From the NCBI RefSeq assembly GCF_001190945.1, contig NZ_CP011112.1, forward strand, positions 496,001-560,000: a stretch of DNA of 64,000 bases, written 5' to 3'. Numbering within the stretch: position 1 is the stretch's first letter; each line of letters begins with the position of its first letter. Below the pieces are notes generated by a model, which did no database searches, was not told where the DNA came from, and saw only the letters and a list, made by a program, of their open reading frames with translations. Origin of the DNA: Luteipulveratus mongoliensis (GTDB lineage: Bacteria > Actinomycetota > Actinomycetes > Actinomycetales > Dermatophilaceae). A program made the translations under genes and the position numbers. Below are positions 21,077 through 30,341 of this stretch, in pieces.

Positions 21077-21382
21077 TGGCAACCTCCGATTCAACCGTCG
21101 ACGAGAGCGGCGGCTCTCGACGTCTGGCACCGGGTCGCACGTGCGTGGAAGGCACGATGGATCCAGGCCAGGACATGAGTAGGACGACGGATGTCGAGTG
21201 GGGGTTCCGTCCCAGTTGCAGAAACTTCTACACCTGAGGATGTGGGGTTTGCACGGAGGTGGGCCAACATCAATCGGTGTTGCGACGCCGCTGTACGCCG
21301 CGTGGTTCCCCATCGTGGCCACTGAATCTCGGCACGTCGTACGCAAGCCTCAGTACGCGTCATCCCGGGTGCTCCTGTGGCC
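21077..21382 (-). other. gap between the sigma factor and the anti-sigma gene
   Basis: About 306 bp without a convincing gene. The reading frame of the downstream gene stays open upstream to a TTG at 21346 but encodes a cysteine- and arginine-rich stretch unlike a protein domain. An ECF-type promoter candidate lies at 21183-21208. Confidence 0.5.
21183..21208 (-). promoter_or_regulatory. candidate ECF-sigma promoter of the anti-sigma gene
   Basis: On the minus strand GGAAC (21208-21204), 17 bases, then CGTC (21186-21183). This resembles the known mycobacterial SigM consensus GGAAC-N16-18-CGTC. It would give a transcript starting about 100 bp before GTG 21076 and would imply self-regulation by the adjacent ECF factor. 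Confidence 0.5.
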
Positions 21383-21949
21383 TCAGCGCGGCAGCGGATA
21401 GCCGTCACCGCGTTTGTCGCGCAGCAGCTCCGCCAGGGCCGTACGACCACGCGCACATCGGGACTTGATGGTGCCTTCGGCGACCTCGAGCACCTGAGCC
21501 GCCTCGGCGACGCTGATGCCGTGCATGTCGACGAGGGTGAGTGCCATCCGTTGACCCTCGGGGATCTTGGCCAGGGCCTCCTGGATGTCCAGCCGGACAT
21601 CCACCGAGCTGTGGTGGTCGTGCCGGTCGGCCATCTCGTACTCGGGGAGCTCGCTGGTCGGCTTGATCCGACGCAGGCGGTCGAGGCAGGCATTGACGAT
21701 GATGCGGTGCAACCAGGTGGTGACCTGGGAGTCGCCACGGAAAGACTCGGCGCGTCGGAACGCGGAGATGAAGCCGTCCTGGACGGCATCGGCCGCCAGC
21801 TCGGGATCACGGCAGGTCCGCAGCGCCACGGCCCACATGCGGTCCTTGTGGCGGCGGAACAGCTCACCGAAGGCATCCGGGTCGCCGGCGCAGTGCTGGG
21901 CGAGCAGGTCGCGGTCCGTGCGCTCGGCCAGCGGGTCGAGGTGTGTCAT
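21383..21949 (-). CDS. sigM: ECF RNA polymerase sigma factor, SigM-like
   Basis: 188 aa. Region 2: DAFGELFRRHKDRMWAVALRTCRDPELAADAVQDGFISAFRR; region 4: LAKIPEGQRMALTLVDMHGISVAEAAQVLEVAEGTIKSRCARGR. ATG 21949 overlaps the stop of the upstream pseudokinase gene by four bases (ATGA), so the two are coupled. Synteny murJ-sigM-anti-sigma-trxB-trxA equals Mycobacterium Rv3910-Rv3914, hence the name; target genes are not known here. Confidence 0.88.
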   Translation of the reverse strand: MTHLDPLAERTDRDLLAQHCAGDPDAFGELFRRHKDRMWAVALRTCRDPELAADAVQDGFISAFRRAESFRGDSQVTTWLHRIIVNACLDRLRRIKPTSELPEYEMADRHDHHSSVDVRLDIQEALAKIPEGQRMALTLVDMHGISVAEAAQVLEVAEGTIKSRCARGRTALAELLRDKRGDGYPLPR

Positions 21950-23715
21950 GAGGACACCTTGATCTCGGCGATCTGGTCGCGGAAGGCGCGTCGTTGCTCC
22001 TGGGAGAGCTTGGTGATCCACACGATCACGTACTGGCCTTTGACCGGCTGGGAGGCAGTCGCCGTCTGATCACCCGTGCCGCTGATCTTGCCGAGCTCCT
22101 TGGCGCCGCTCAGACGCTTTTCGTCGCTGACATAGACCGTGATGTCGGTGGTCTCTCCGGAGATGGAGACCTGAACGCTCCGGACGTCCTTGGCGGAACC
22201 GAGGTTGAGTATCAGTCCGGCACCGGACTTGATGCCGCCGAACGTCTCGTTCTTGTAGATGTAGCTGCGCCACCGGGTGTCCGGGTTGCCGTCGATCGCC
22301 AGCCGGGCGAGCTCGTCCTTCTCGTTGCCACGGCCCTCGGGGTCGAAGCTGCTGATCGACTGGACGGCGATCGGGCCACTCGCGGGGCGTCCGGAGGAGG
22401 AGCCGGGCTGGGAGGCACTCGTCGTGCCGGACTGCAGGGTCGGTCCAGCCGGGTTGTTGGAGTCGTCACCACCGCTGAAGATGCTGCGGAGTCCGAAGAA
22501 GGCCAGTACCAGAGCGATCACGACGACCCCGGCCACGATCCCGAGCGCGAGACGGCTGCTGTCGCGATCAGGCTCCTCGCGACCGGTGTTGAGCAGCGGG
22601 ATCGGGGGCTCGAGCTCTTCGTAGTCGTCGTCCTCGTCGATCCGCGCGGGGAGCGGGCCAGGGCGGTAGGTCGTCGTGGCGTCCTCGTCGAACTCCGGAC
22701 GGCGACCGATCATGGTCGCGTCGTCCTCCTGGAAGGTCCGCACCATCGTCGGATCGTCCTCGGTCGTACGCGTGGCACGCGCCGACGGGCCTCGCACGGC
22801 GGCGGCACCCACCGCTGCGCCTCCCGCGGCAGTGCCGGCCTTGATGCCGGACAGGCCGGGTCGCGAGCCCGAAGCAGGACGGACACCATTGCCGGAGGGC
22901 CCTGCTGCGGGGGCTCCAGGGGCGCCCGGCTCGCGGCCGCCGGCGCCGTAGACCTGCTCGGAGGACCACGGTGACAGCTGGCGGGCGAGCTCACCCGGAG
23001 TGAGCGGCCCTTCATCGTCGTTGAGCGTCGTGCGGCACAGGGTGTCGAGGTCTCCGGGTACGCCGGTCACGACCTCGGCAGGTGACGTGACCTGGCCATC
23101 GGCGCGACGCTCGGCACTCGGTACGCCAGGCACCTCATCGGAGCCGGGCCACTCGCCGGTGAGGCCGGCGTACGCAACGGAGACCAACGCGACGACATCG
23201 TCACGGGAGGCGCCGGCGGACGGGTCGTCATCGCGCCCCGCGAGGGCGGCGCCGATGGCGACACCGGAGACCTGCACCGAGCCGTCGCGGGCACGAAGCA
23301 CGTGATGCGGAGTGAGGATCAGATGGTGCAGACCGCGCGCTCGTGCTGTCTCCAGGCCCGAGGCGGCTTCGCCGATGATGCGGCGGACTTCCTCGGCAGG
23401 CAGACGGTCCTCGCGCAGCAGGGCTGCGACGGACGTGGCGTGATGGACGGCTTCCTCGACCACGAACGAGACGTGCTCGTCGGTGCCGACGTCGAGGACG
23501 CGAACGAGCCGATGGTCCTCGACTCCGGCGATGCGCCGGGCCGAGTCGAGCGCGGCAGCGGCATGCGGGTGGTCAGCCGCGAAGCAGGTGATGGTGACCT
23601 CGCGGCCGAGCGTGGAGTCGGTGGCGATCCACTGCTCGACGTCGTCACGGCTGGAGAGCGCCCGGCTCAGCTCGTACCGGCCCCCCAGCGTCACGCCGCG
23701 GCTGATGCCCTCCAC
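21946..23715 (-). CDS. membrane pseudokinase with C-terminal discoidin-like domain, MurJ partner
   Basis: 589 aa from GTG 23715 (GAGGAG upstream). Residues ~1-240 have a Ser/Thr-kinase-like fold but lack catalytic residues: the ATP-lysine region reads GREVTITCFA, the catalytic loop reads HHLILTPHHVL without the Asp, and DFG is absent. A disordered acidic linker, one membrane helix (RLALGIVAGVVVIALVLAFFGL) and an extracellular domain of ~130 residues (AIDGNPDTRWRSYIY, LILNLGSAKDVRSVQVSI) resembling F5/8 C follow. In mycobacteria this cassette is fused to MurJ (Rv3910), where PknB phosphorylation recruits FhaA. Here it is a separate gene 130 bp after murJ. Function is inferred from that. Confidence 0.82.
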   Translation of the reverse strand: MEGISRGVTLGGRYELSRALSSRDDVEQWIATDSTLGREVTITCFAADHPHAAAALDSARRIAGVEDHRLVRVLDVGTDEHVSFVVEEAVHHATSVAALLREDRLPAEEVRRIIGEAASGLETARARGLHHLILTPHHVLRARDGSVQVSGVAIGAALAGRDDDPSAGASRDDVVALVSVAYAGLTGEWPGSDEVPGVPSAERRADGQVTSPAEVVTGVPGDLDTLCRTTLNDDEGPLTPGELARQLSPWSSEQVYGAGGREPGAPGAPAAGPSGNGVRPASGSRPGLSGIKAGTAAGGAAVGAAAVRGPSARATRTTEDDPTMVRTFQEDDATMIGRRPEFDEDATTTYRPGPLPARIDEDDDYEELEPPIPLLNTGREEPDRDSSRLALGIVAGVVVIALVLAFFGLRSIFSGGDDSNNPAGPTLQSGTTSASQPGSSSGRPASGPIAVQSISSFDPEGRGNEKDELARLAIDGNPDTRWRSYIYKNETFGGIKSGAGLILNLGSAKDVRSVQVSISGETTDITVYVSDEKRLSGAKELGKISGTGDQTATASQPVKGQYVIVWITKLSQEQRRAFRDQIAEIKVSS

Positions 23716-23845
23716 ACATGCTCCTCGTCGTCTGATGCCCACGTGGGTGCGGACAGGCGCCTAGAGCGTCGCAGGTGGGACGCCGGGTCACTTGTCCGTC
23801 CGCGCCATCCTAGGTGAGAGAACAGACCACTCACCCCTCGTGTGG

Positions 23846-25876
23846 TCAGCGGCGTGCCAATCGGCCGACGCGCCGGGTGACGGGCGCGACCAGGTCTTCG
23901 ATCTCACGGACGTGGAAACGGCGCCCGAAGAAGACGTAGATGACCAGGAAGAGCGAGCCGCCGAGCACGAGCGCGGCGATGGCGCCGATCCGTCCCGAGC
24001 TCACCAGTTCGACACCAAGGACGAGCGGGAGCGTCACCACGCCGGCGATCAGGGCCGCGACGAACAGGCGTACATAGGTCTGCACGACGTCCTGGATCAT
24101 GATCCGGCCGACCTTGCCCTGCAGCCAGCGGAAGCCGATGACGCCCTGGACCAGGTTGCTGATGGTCAGCGACAGACCGATGCCGACGCCCATGTACTTG
24201 TTCGGCAGGAACAGGCAACCCAGGGTGATGACTGCGGCAATCGCGGTGCAGACCAGCTGCATCTTGAACGGGGTCTTGGCGTCCTCGTAGGCGTAGAACA
24301 CGCGCTGGACGAGGACGCACAGACCGAACGGCGCCAGGCCCAGCATCATCGCGACCATGAACGACCCGATGGCCCACTCCTTGCCGCTGCCGAAGAGCGC
24401 GCCGACCAAGGGGAAGCCGAGGATGAAGGCTCCCACCGTGCACGGCACCGTTGCGACGGCCGTGAGACGCAGGCCGTGACGCAGGTCGCGGCGTACGAGA
24501 GCGTGGTTGCGCACGTTGGCGGCTCGGGCCATCGCGGTGAACAGGGCGGTCACCAGGCTGACCGTGACCAGCGAGTGGGGGAGCATGAACAACAGGAACG
24601 CCGGCTCCTGGGCGGCCTTGCCCGGCTCACCATTGGGCTGGGTGTTGAGCACGTTGGTGGTGAGCAGCAGGCCAAGCTGTTGCAGGATGACGGCGGCGAA
24701 CGCCCAGAGCGCGACCTTGGATGCCGATCCCAGGCCGACGCCGCGCCACTTGAAGTCAGGCGTGTAGCGGTAGCCACCACGCCAGAGGGGGATCACCAGG
24801 CAGAGCGCCTGGACCATGATGCCGATCGTGGCGGACCCGGCCAGCAGCCAGATCATCTTGGTGTCCCACACGCCGACGGGCGGACCATCGTCGCCGTAGT
24901 TGGGCACGGTCACCAGGAATGCGACCAGACCGGCGATGGCGATGACGTTGGCCAGCGCCGGGGACCACATGAACCAGCCGAACTGACCCCGGGCGTTCAG
25001 TACCTGACCGAAGAGGGCGTAGATCCCGTAGAAGAGGATCTGGGGCAGGCAGATCAGCGCGAAGGTCGTACCGAGCTCGAGGCGGTCGCCGGAGGCCTGA
25101 TGGTCGTACAGGTGATAGATCAGCGGGGCACAGACGACGAAGACCACCGTGACGATGATCAGGAGGCTCATCGCCAACGTGAGGAGGCGGTCGGTGTACG
25201 CCTTGCCACCGTCTGCGTGCTTGAGCGACTTCGTGATCTGCGGGACGAGCACGGCGTTGATGACACCGCCGGCGAGCAGCAGATAGATGATGTTGGGCAG
25301 GGTGTTCGCGGTGCTCCAGATGTTCGCCGACAGCCCCGTGCTGATCGCGGCGACCTGCAACGACGCCCGCAGCATGCCGAGCACGCGCGAGACGAGCGTG
25401 CCCGAGGCCATCAGGGCGCTGGCGCGTCCCAGGCTGGCGGCTGCGGTGGGCCGTGGCCGCTCGATCTCCGGACGTACGGTCGGCTGGCCGTCCGTCGACC
25501 GCTCGCCGATCGGCGTCCCCGGAGGAGCTGCGACACCGTCGGGGCCACGCGGGATCGGGATCGGGATGCTGTGCTCGCGCTGGTCGGGCGGCAGCGCGGT
25601 GTCCGGCTTGGTGTAGCTGTCCTTGACCTCGCGGAGCGCCTTGCGGGAGGGCAGGAAGGTCGTGGGGTCGTCGTGCAGCTCCTCGAACGTGGTCGCGACC
25701 CCGTCCCAGGGGTTGCGCTCGCGCTCGGCGTCGTCCTCGAAGATCCACGAGGAGTACTGGTCACCGATGGTGCCCAGGAGGTCGGGGATGACGCTCGGTC
25801 GGCTGACCTCCTCGGCGTACATCTCGCCCAGGCTCGGTCGCTGACCCGTGCCGTCCTGACCGGGCCGGTCAGTCAT
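23846..25876 (-). CDS. murJ: lipid II flippase MurJ (MviN family)
   Basis: 676 aa, 14 predicted membrane helices. Moves the peptidoglycan precursor lipid II to the outer face of the membrane. The membrane core starts at ASLGRASALMASGTLVSRVLGMLRASL and includes the family motif NIIYLLLAGGVINAVLVPQI. A hydrophilic N-terminal extension of about 145 residues precedes the core, as in other actinobacteria. Its ATG overlaps the stop of the upstream DUF6049-type gene by eight bases. Confidence 0.93.
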   Translation of the reverse strand: MTDRPGQDGTGQRPSLGEMYAEEVSRPSVIPDLLGTIGDQYSSWIFEDDAERERNPWDGVATTFEELHDDPTTFLPSRKALREVKDSYTKPDTALPPDQREHSIPIPIPRGPDGVAAPPGTPIGERSTDGQPTVRPEIERPRPTAAASLGRASALMASGTLVSRVLGMLRASLQVAAISTGLSANIWSTANTLPNIIYLLLAGGVINAVLVPQITKSLKHADGGKAYTDRLLTLAMSLLIIVTVVFVVCAPLIYHLYDHQASGDRLELGTTFALICLPQILFYGIYALFGQVLNARGQFGWFMWSPALANVIAIAGLVAFLVTVPNYGDDGPPVGVWDTKMIWLLAGSATIGIMVQALCLVIPLWRGGYRYTPDFKWRGVGLGSASKVALWAFAAVILQQLGLLLTTNVLNTQPNGEPGKAAQEPAFLLFMLPHSLVTVSLVTALFTAMARAANVRNHALVRRDLRHGLRLTAVATVPCTVGAFILGFPLVGALFGSGKEWAIGSFMVAMMLGLAPFGLCVLVQRVFYAYEDAKTPFKMQLVCTAIAAVITLGCLFLPNKYMGVGIGLSLTISNLVQGVIGFRWLQGKVGRIMIQDVVQTYVRLFVAALIAGVVTLPLVLGVELVSSGRIGAIAALVLGGSLFLVIYVFFGRRFHVREIEDLVAPVTRRVGRLARR

Positions 25877-28277
25877 CGTCCCCCTCGTGTGGCTCCGGAA
25901 CGTCGTCCGGCAGCGGCATGGCGGTCTGTGCGCGTGGTCCTCGCCGCAGGCTACGGAACAAGCCGACGACGAACACCAGGCCCGCCACGATACCCAGCAC
26001 CCAGAAGAGCCAGGTCGCTGTCGGACGCACGTTGACCTTGAGCTGGACGACCTTGCCGTCCTGCAGCCCCAGAGGGGTCCCGGTCGGAGTCTGGAGAACG
26101 GCGTCGACCGGGACCTGTCCGGCGGCGAGGCCGGTCACCGGGACCCGGATCGTCACGCGGCCGCCGGCCTGCAAGGAGATCGGCCGCGGCTGCGTCTTGA
26201 TCTTCAGCTGCGGCTTGCGGGCCCGCAGGTAGAGCTGGACATCGTGCACCGGGCGGTCCAGGTTGTTGACCACCGTCACGCTGAGCGTCCCGGAGCTGGC
26301 GAAGAAGTTGATGGTCGAGCGGCGTACGGCGACCTGGCGGCTGATCGAGTCGAGACCGGTGGTCGTCCCGGTCACGACCTTGCTGTACGCCGTCGCGTTG
26401 CCGCGCCATCGCGTCGAGCCGACCTCATCGAGTGCGCGATCCCAGCCACTGGAGATGTCCTGCGAGTCAGTCAGGATCGTGCCGATGTCGGTGGCCAGGT
26501 TGCGGTTGCGGCGCAGTTGATCCACGCCCGCGGCGGTCAGGGGCGACGGTCCTAGACTCGCCTTGGGGTTGCCAGGCTTTGCGGCAATGGAGGCGCTTCG
26601 TTCCGCCGAACGGGCCTGTGTGAGTAGGCCGTTGGCCGAGACCGGCCGCAGCCAGGGCACGCGCCGACTGCTGCTGACGAGCTGCTCGAGCTGTGCGGGT
26701 GTCGCCTGACCCGTGCGCGGCGCGAGCATCAGCAAGGAGCGACTCCGACTGGGCTGCTGCTGATAGGTCGCCAGCGTCTCGGCGAGGAAGCGCTGGGTTC
26801 GGATGCCGGAGTCGCCGCCAGTCGTGGTCGCGGTGTCGGACAACGGTTCGTCGTAGGCGAGGACGGGTGTGCCATCACGGAGGCGCTGCCCGACGTTCTC
26901 GGTGGCGCGGTGTGGCTCACCGGTGAGCTGACGGCTGCTCAGCAGGACGGGCGGGACGGCACCGGTCGTCGTACGCCACGTCTTGAGGAGCCCGGACAGG
27001 CTCGTGGATGTGACCTCGGCGGCCGGCCACAGCGGCACGGTCGTGCCGATCGCGCGCAGCTCGGGAGACAGCGGCCGGTCGAGCTGCTGCTGCATCGCGG
27101 ACGTGCCGCCGGCCGTGGACAGGGCCGAGACGTCCGGGTCGGCGTACGGAAGGAACCAGACCGGCTGGGTCGGAGCGAGCTGGGCCAGGCGGTTGCGCAG
27201 CTCGGTCGACAGGCTCGTCACGGTGACGGGTTGGGGCTGGGCGTCCTCGGTCGGCTCGTCCGTGGGGCTCGCGGTGGTGCTGCTCGAGGTGGACGGCGGT
27301 GTCGTGCCCTCGGTCCCGGTCGGCCTCGCGGTCGAGGAGCCCGTCGTGCTGGGTGAGCCGGAGCCCGTGCCGCTGGTGGCCGGCGGCGGGGTGGATGGAG
27401 TGCTCGATGTCGGGCTCGGGGTCGAGGTGGGCGACGGACTCGGAGCGGGCGGCACCGGCACGTTGTCGTCCGTGGCCCCGGGCGGCTCGAGCATGCTGGG
27501 GTCGACCAGCCAGGTCACCGGCTGCCCGTCGAGCGCCTTGATCGTCTGATCGATCGGTGAGTCCGGCCCGATGGCCCGGCGCCACGCGTCGGTGCGGCGC
27601 TGGCCGGACGGACCGAAGAGTGCCGGGTCGGCGGGCAGCGTGAGTGGCACGACCCAGCCGACCTGGATGGGCGTGGCGACGGGGTTGCCGACCCACTCCA
27701 GGTAGGTACGCACCGAAGCCCGGGTGCTGGCCTCGGTGATGGCCTGACCCTCGGTGACGGTCAACGTGGTCGGCAACGACGCCAGGTTGTAGCGGTAGGG
27801 CAGCTTGGCAGCCGGCACGGTCACGGTGAACGCCACGAACTCCCTGGGAGCAAGCGCCTGCGGGAGCGCCACGGTCGCGACGACCTTGGGGTCATCGAAC
27901 CGCTGCGCGTTGCTGCCCCACTCATCGACCCGGTCACGGGTGTCGAGGGGGTCGTTGAGGACCGAGACGTGCACCACCGGGTGGACGATCATGGCCGTGC
28001 CCGTGTTGCCGATCGTGCCCGTGATGGTCGCCGAGCTGCCGGCCTTGAGGACGCCTGGGGTCACCGAGGTCAGCGACAGGGTGGCGGTGCTGTTGCGGTC
28101 GGCGGCCACGGGGCGGCCGGAAGCGGGACTGCCACCTGCCGGAAGTGCTGCCGCCGCGGGTACGAGAACCAGCAGGAGCGCCACCAGCGCCTGACCGAGG
28201 ACGAGGGATCGGCGTACAGGACTGTGGTGCTGCGGGCGAGCGGAAGGGCCGTGCGCCGAGGCACGTCGGAACGACAC
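25869..28277 (-). CDS. DUF6049-type secreted membrane-anchored protein (Rv3909-like)
   Basis: 802 aa. Signal-peptide helix (LVLGQALVALLLVLVPAAAALPA), beta-rich ectodomain (LSLTSVTPGVLKAGSSATITGTIGNTG), a long Pro/Ser/Thr linker near residues 270-340, a second domain, and a C-terminal membrane helix (TWLFWVLGIVAGLVFVVGLF) with a short cytoplasmic tail. It always sits beside murJ in actinomycetes and is assumed to act in cell-envelope biogenesis; no biochemical role is established from sequence. Starts at GTG 28277, 7 bp after the NUDIX gene. Confidence 0.82.
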   Translation of the reverse strand: MSFRRASAHGPSARPQHHSPVRRSLVLGQALVALLLVLVPAAAALPAGGSPASGRPVAADRNSTATLSLTSVTPGVLKAGSSATITGTIGNTGTAMIVHPVVHVSVLNDPLDTRDRVDEWGSNAQRFDDPKVVATVALPQALAPREFVAFTVTVPAAKLPYRYNLASLPTTLTVTEGQAITEASTRASVRTYLEWVGNPVATPIQVGWVVPLTLPADPALFGPSGQRRTDAWRRAIGPDSPIDQTIKALDGQPVTWLVDPSMLEPPGATDDNVPVPPAPSPSPTSTPSPTSSTPSTPPPATSGTGSGSPSTTGSSTARPTGTEGTTPPSTSSSTTASPTDEPTEDAQPQPVTVTSLSTELRNRLAQLAPTQPVWFLPYADPDVSALSTAGGTSAMQQQLDRPLSPELRAIGTTVPLWPAAEVTSTSLSGLLKTWRTTTGAVPPVLLSSRQLTGEPHRATENVGQRLRDGTPVLAYDEPLSDTATTTGGDSGIRTQRFLAETLATYQQQPSRSRSLLMLAPRTGQATPAQLEQLVSSSRRVPWLRPVSANGLLTQARSAERSASIAAKPGNPKASLGPSPLTAAGVDQLRRNRNLATDIGTILTDSQDISSGWDRALDEVGSTRWRGNATAYSKVVTGTTTGLDSISRQVAVRRSTINFFASSGTLSVTVVNNLDRPVHDVQLYLRARKPQLKIKTQPRPISLQAGGRVTIRVPVTGLAAGQVPVDAVLQTPTGTPLGLQDGKVVQLKVNVRPTATWLFWVLGIVAGLVFVVGLFRSLRRGPRAQTAMPLPDDVPEPHEGDDD

Positions 28278-28284
28278 GATGAGC

Positions 28285-28767
28285 TCAGGCGGTGCCGGCG
28301 AGGCGCATCCAGGCCATCTGGGCGATGCGGCGCTCGTTGGGGAACGTCAGCTGCTCGTGCACCTTCTCCAGCCGGAACCAGCGCGCGTCGATAGCTTCGT
28401 GGTCGGGATCTCCCTCGACGCCGATCTCGCCGCCGAGTGCCTCGAGGAGATAGTGGTGGACCATCTTGTGGATGCGGTGGCTCGGTGTGCTGAACCAGTA
28501 GTCGATGGTGCCCAGGGTGATGAGCGCGCGTCCGATGATGCCGGTCTCCTCAGCGACCTCGCGTACGGCTGTCTCGACCAGCGTCTCGCCGGGCTCGACG
28601 TGGCCCTTGGGCAGGCACCACTCGAGTCGTCCTGCACGATTGAGTCGCGCGATGAGAGCGATGTACGCCGCGCCGCCGCGTACGTCGATCACCACACCTC
28701 CCGCTGATCTCTCCTCGACCGCCGTCAGCCGCCGCGTCGTGCGGCGTCGGGGCGGGTAGAGGCTCAT
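28285..28767 (-). CDS. NUDIX hydrolase (MutT-like)
   Basis: 160 aa. Complete Nudix box GHVEPGETLVETAVREVAEETGI. Such enzymes hydrolyse nucleoside diphosphates linked to other groups; the substrate is not predictable. ATG 28767 has no ribosome site, but TACAGT ends six bases before it on the minus strand, so the mRNA is probably leaderless. It heads the NUDIX-DUF6049-murJ-pseudokinase-sigma operon and is divergent from the CCA-adding enzyme gene, as in Mycobacterium (Rv3908/Rv3907c). Confidence 0.9.
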   Translation of the reverse strand: MSLYPPRRRTTRRLTAVEERSAGGVVIDVRGGAAYIALIARLNRAGRLEWCLPKGHVEPGETLVETAVREVAEETGIIGRALITLGTIDYWFSTPSHRIHKMVHHYLLEALGGEIGVEGDPDHEAIDARWFRLEKVHEQLTFPNERRIAQMAWMRLAGTA

Positions 28768-28773
28768 TGAGTC

Positions 28774-28779
28774 ACTGTA
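28774..28779 (-). promoter_or_regulatory. -10 box giving a leaderless NUDIX mRNA
   Basis: TACAGT on the minus strand, then six bases, then ATG 28767. This is the usual geometry of actinobacterial leaderless transcripts. Confidence 0.6.
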
Positions 28780-28838
28780 ACGACAACCGGTGGGTTTGAC
28801 CCCTGGCCAGTGTGGTCGGACCGGACCTTCACAGGTTC

Positions 28839-28844
28839 TACCCT
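28839..28844 (+). promoter_or_regulatory. -10 box giving a leaderless CCA-adding-enzyme mRNA
   Basis: TACCCT, then six bases, then GTG 28851. The start has no ribosome site. Confidence 0.6.
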
Positions 28845-28850
28845 GGTCCG

Positions 28851-30329
28851 GTGTCGTCGCCATCGCTTGCCCCGCTGCTGGAGCGTGCCGTGGCACACCT
28901 CGCACCTGAGATGCCGTTGCTGACCGAGCTCGGTGACCTGTTCACGAGCGAAGGACACGAGCTGGCCCTGGTGGGCGGGCCCGTACGCGACGCGTTCCTG
29001 GGTCGCACGTCACCCGATATCGACCTGACCACGTCGGCGTCACCGGAGCAGACCGAGAAGCTGCTCAAGCAGTGGGGCGACGCGACCTGGGACATGGGGC
29101 GGACGTTCGGCACGATCGGTACGCGTCGTGGCGCCACCGTGGTCGAGGTCACGACCTACCGGGCGGACGCGTACGAACCTGAGTCCCGCAAGCCGATCGT
29201 GGCGTTCGGCACCTCGTTGCACGACGACCTGATCCGCCGCGACTTCACGGTCAACGCGATGGCGTTGCGGCTGCCCGACCTGTCCTTCGAAGACCCGCAC
29301 GGCGGTCTCGTCGACCTCGCCGCTCGGCGACTGCGTACACCGTCGACGCCCGAGGTGTCGTTCTCGGACGATCCATTGCGGATGATGCGGGCCGCGAGGT
29401 TCTCCTCGCAGCTGGGCTTCACGGTCGACGATCCAACACGCACGGCGATGACGGAGATGTCCGACCGGCTGGCGATCGTCTCCGCCGAGCGCGTCCGGGA
29501 CGAGCTGACCAAGCTCCTGCTGTCGCCGTCACCCCGGGCCGGACTCACGCTGCTGGTCGACACCGGCTTGGCCGACCAGATGTTGCCCGAGCTGCCGGCG
29601 CTGCGGCTCGAGGTCGACGAGCACCACCGGCACAAGGACGTCTACGAGCACTCACTGATTGTTCTCGAGCAGGCGATCGAGCTCGAGGGGCCGCGCACCG
29701 TCCGCGGCCTCGGCGCGGTCGAGCCTGTCTCAGGGCCGGACCTGGTGCTGCGCCTGGCTGCTCTGCTGCACGACATCGGCAAGCCGCCGACCCGCAGGTT
29801 CGAGGCCGGCGGGGGAGTCTCGTTCCACCACCACGAGGTGGTGGGCGCGAAGATGACCCGAAACCGGTTGCGCGCGCTGCGTTTTGACAAGGACACCGTC
29901 AAGGCCGTGTCGCGCCTGGTCGAGCTGCACCTGCGCTTCCACGGTTACGGCGGCGGCGAGTGGACCGACTCAGCCGTACGCCGCTATGTCACCGACTCGG
30001 GTCCGCTGCTCTCCCGCCTGCACCTGCTGACCCGCTCGGACTGCACGACCCGCAATCGCCGTAAGGCCGAACGCCTTTCGCGCACGTACGACGACCTCGA
30101 GGTCCGGATCGCCAAGATCCAGGAGGACGAGGAGCTTGCTGCCGTACGCCCGGAGCTCGACGGCAACCAGATCGCCGAAACCCTTGGTATCAAACCGAGC
30201 CCGGTGCTCGGCCGCGCCTACAAGTTCCTGCTGGCGGTCCGTCTCGACCAGGGGCCGATCGGTGAGGACGGCGCTCGTCATGAGCTGTTGCGCTGGTGGG
30301 CCGAGCAGCCCGAGTCACGCGACCGCTGA
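28851..30329 (+). CDS. CCA tRNA nucleotidyltransferase / PcnA family
   Basis: 492 aa. The nucleotidyltransferase head has LVGGPVRDAFLGRTSPDIDLTTSA with the catalytic DxD, followed by RRDFTVNAMAL and the RNA-binding middle domain DDPLRMMRAARFSSQLGF. The C-terminal HD domain shows LLHDIGKPPTR. It adds or repairs the 3' CCA of tRNA. GTG 28851 is chosen because of a leaderless -10 box; upstream in-frame codons overlap that promoter. Confidence 0.93.
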   Translation: MSSPSLAPLLERAVAHLAPEMPLLTELGDLFTSEGHELALVGGPVRDAFLGRTSPDIDLTTSASPEQTEKLLKQWGDATWDMGRTFGTIGTRRGATVVEVTTYRADAYEPESRKPIVAFGTSLHDDLIRRDFTVNAMALRLPDLSFEDPHGGLVDLAARRLRTPSTPEVSFSDDPLRMMRAARFSSQLGFTVDDPTRTAMTEMSDRLAIVSAERVRDELTKLLLSPSPRAGLTLLVDTGLADQMLPELPALRLEVDEHHRHKDVYEHSLIVLEQAIELEGPRTVRGLGAVEPVSGPDLVLRLAALLHDIGKPPTRRFEAGGGVSFHHHEVVGAKMTRNRLRALRFDKDTVKAVSRLVELHLRFHGYGGGEWTDSAVRRYVTDSGPLLSRLHLLTRSDCTTRNRRKAERLSRTYDDLEVRIAKIQEDEELAAVRPELDGNQIAETLGIKPSPVLGRAYKFLLAVRLDQGPIGEDGARHELLRWWAEQPESRDR

Positions 30330-30341
30330 CCGGAGCGGGAC

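Noticed and set aside
22015..22023. DnaA-box-like TGATCCACA
   Set aside because: Single one-mismatch site inside the pseudokinase coding sequence.
23792..26035. Long plus-strand open frame opposite murJ (about 747 codons)
   Set aside because: Highly charged low-complexity translation, antisense to a clear MurJ; a GC-skew artefact.
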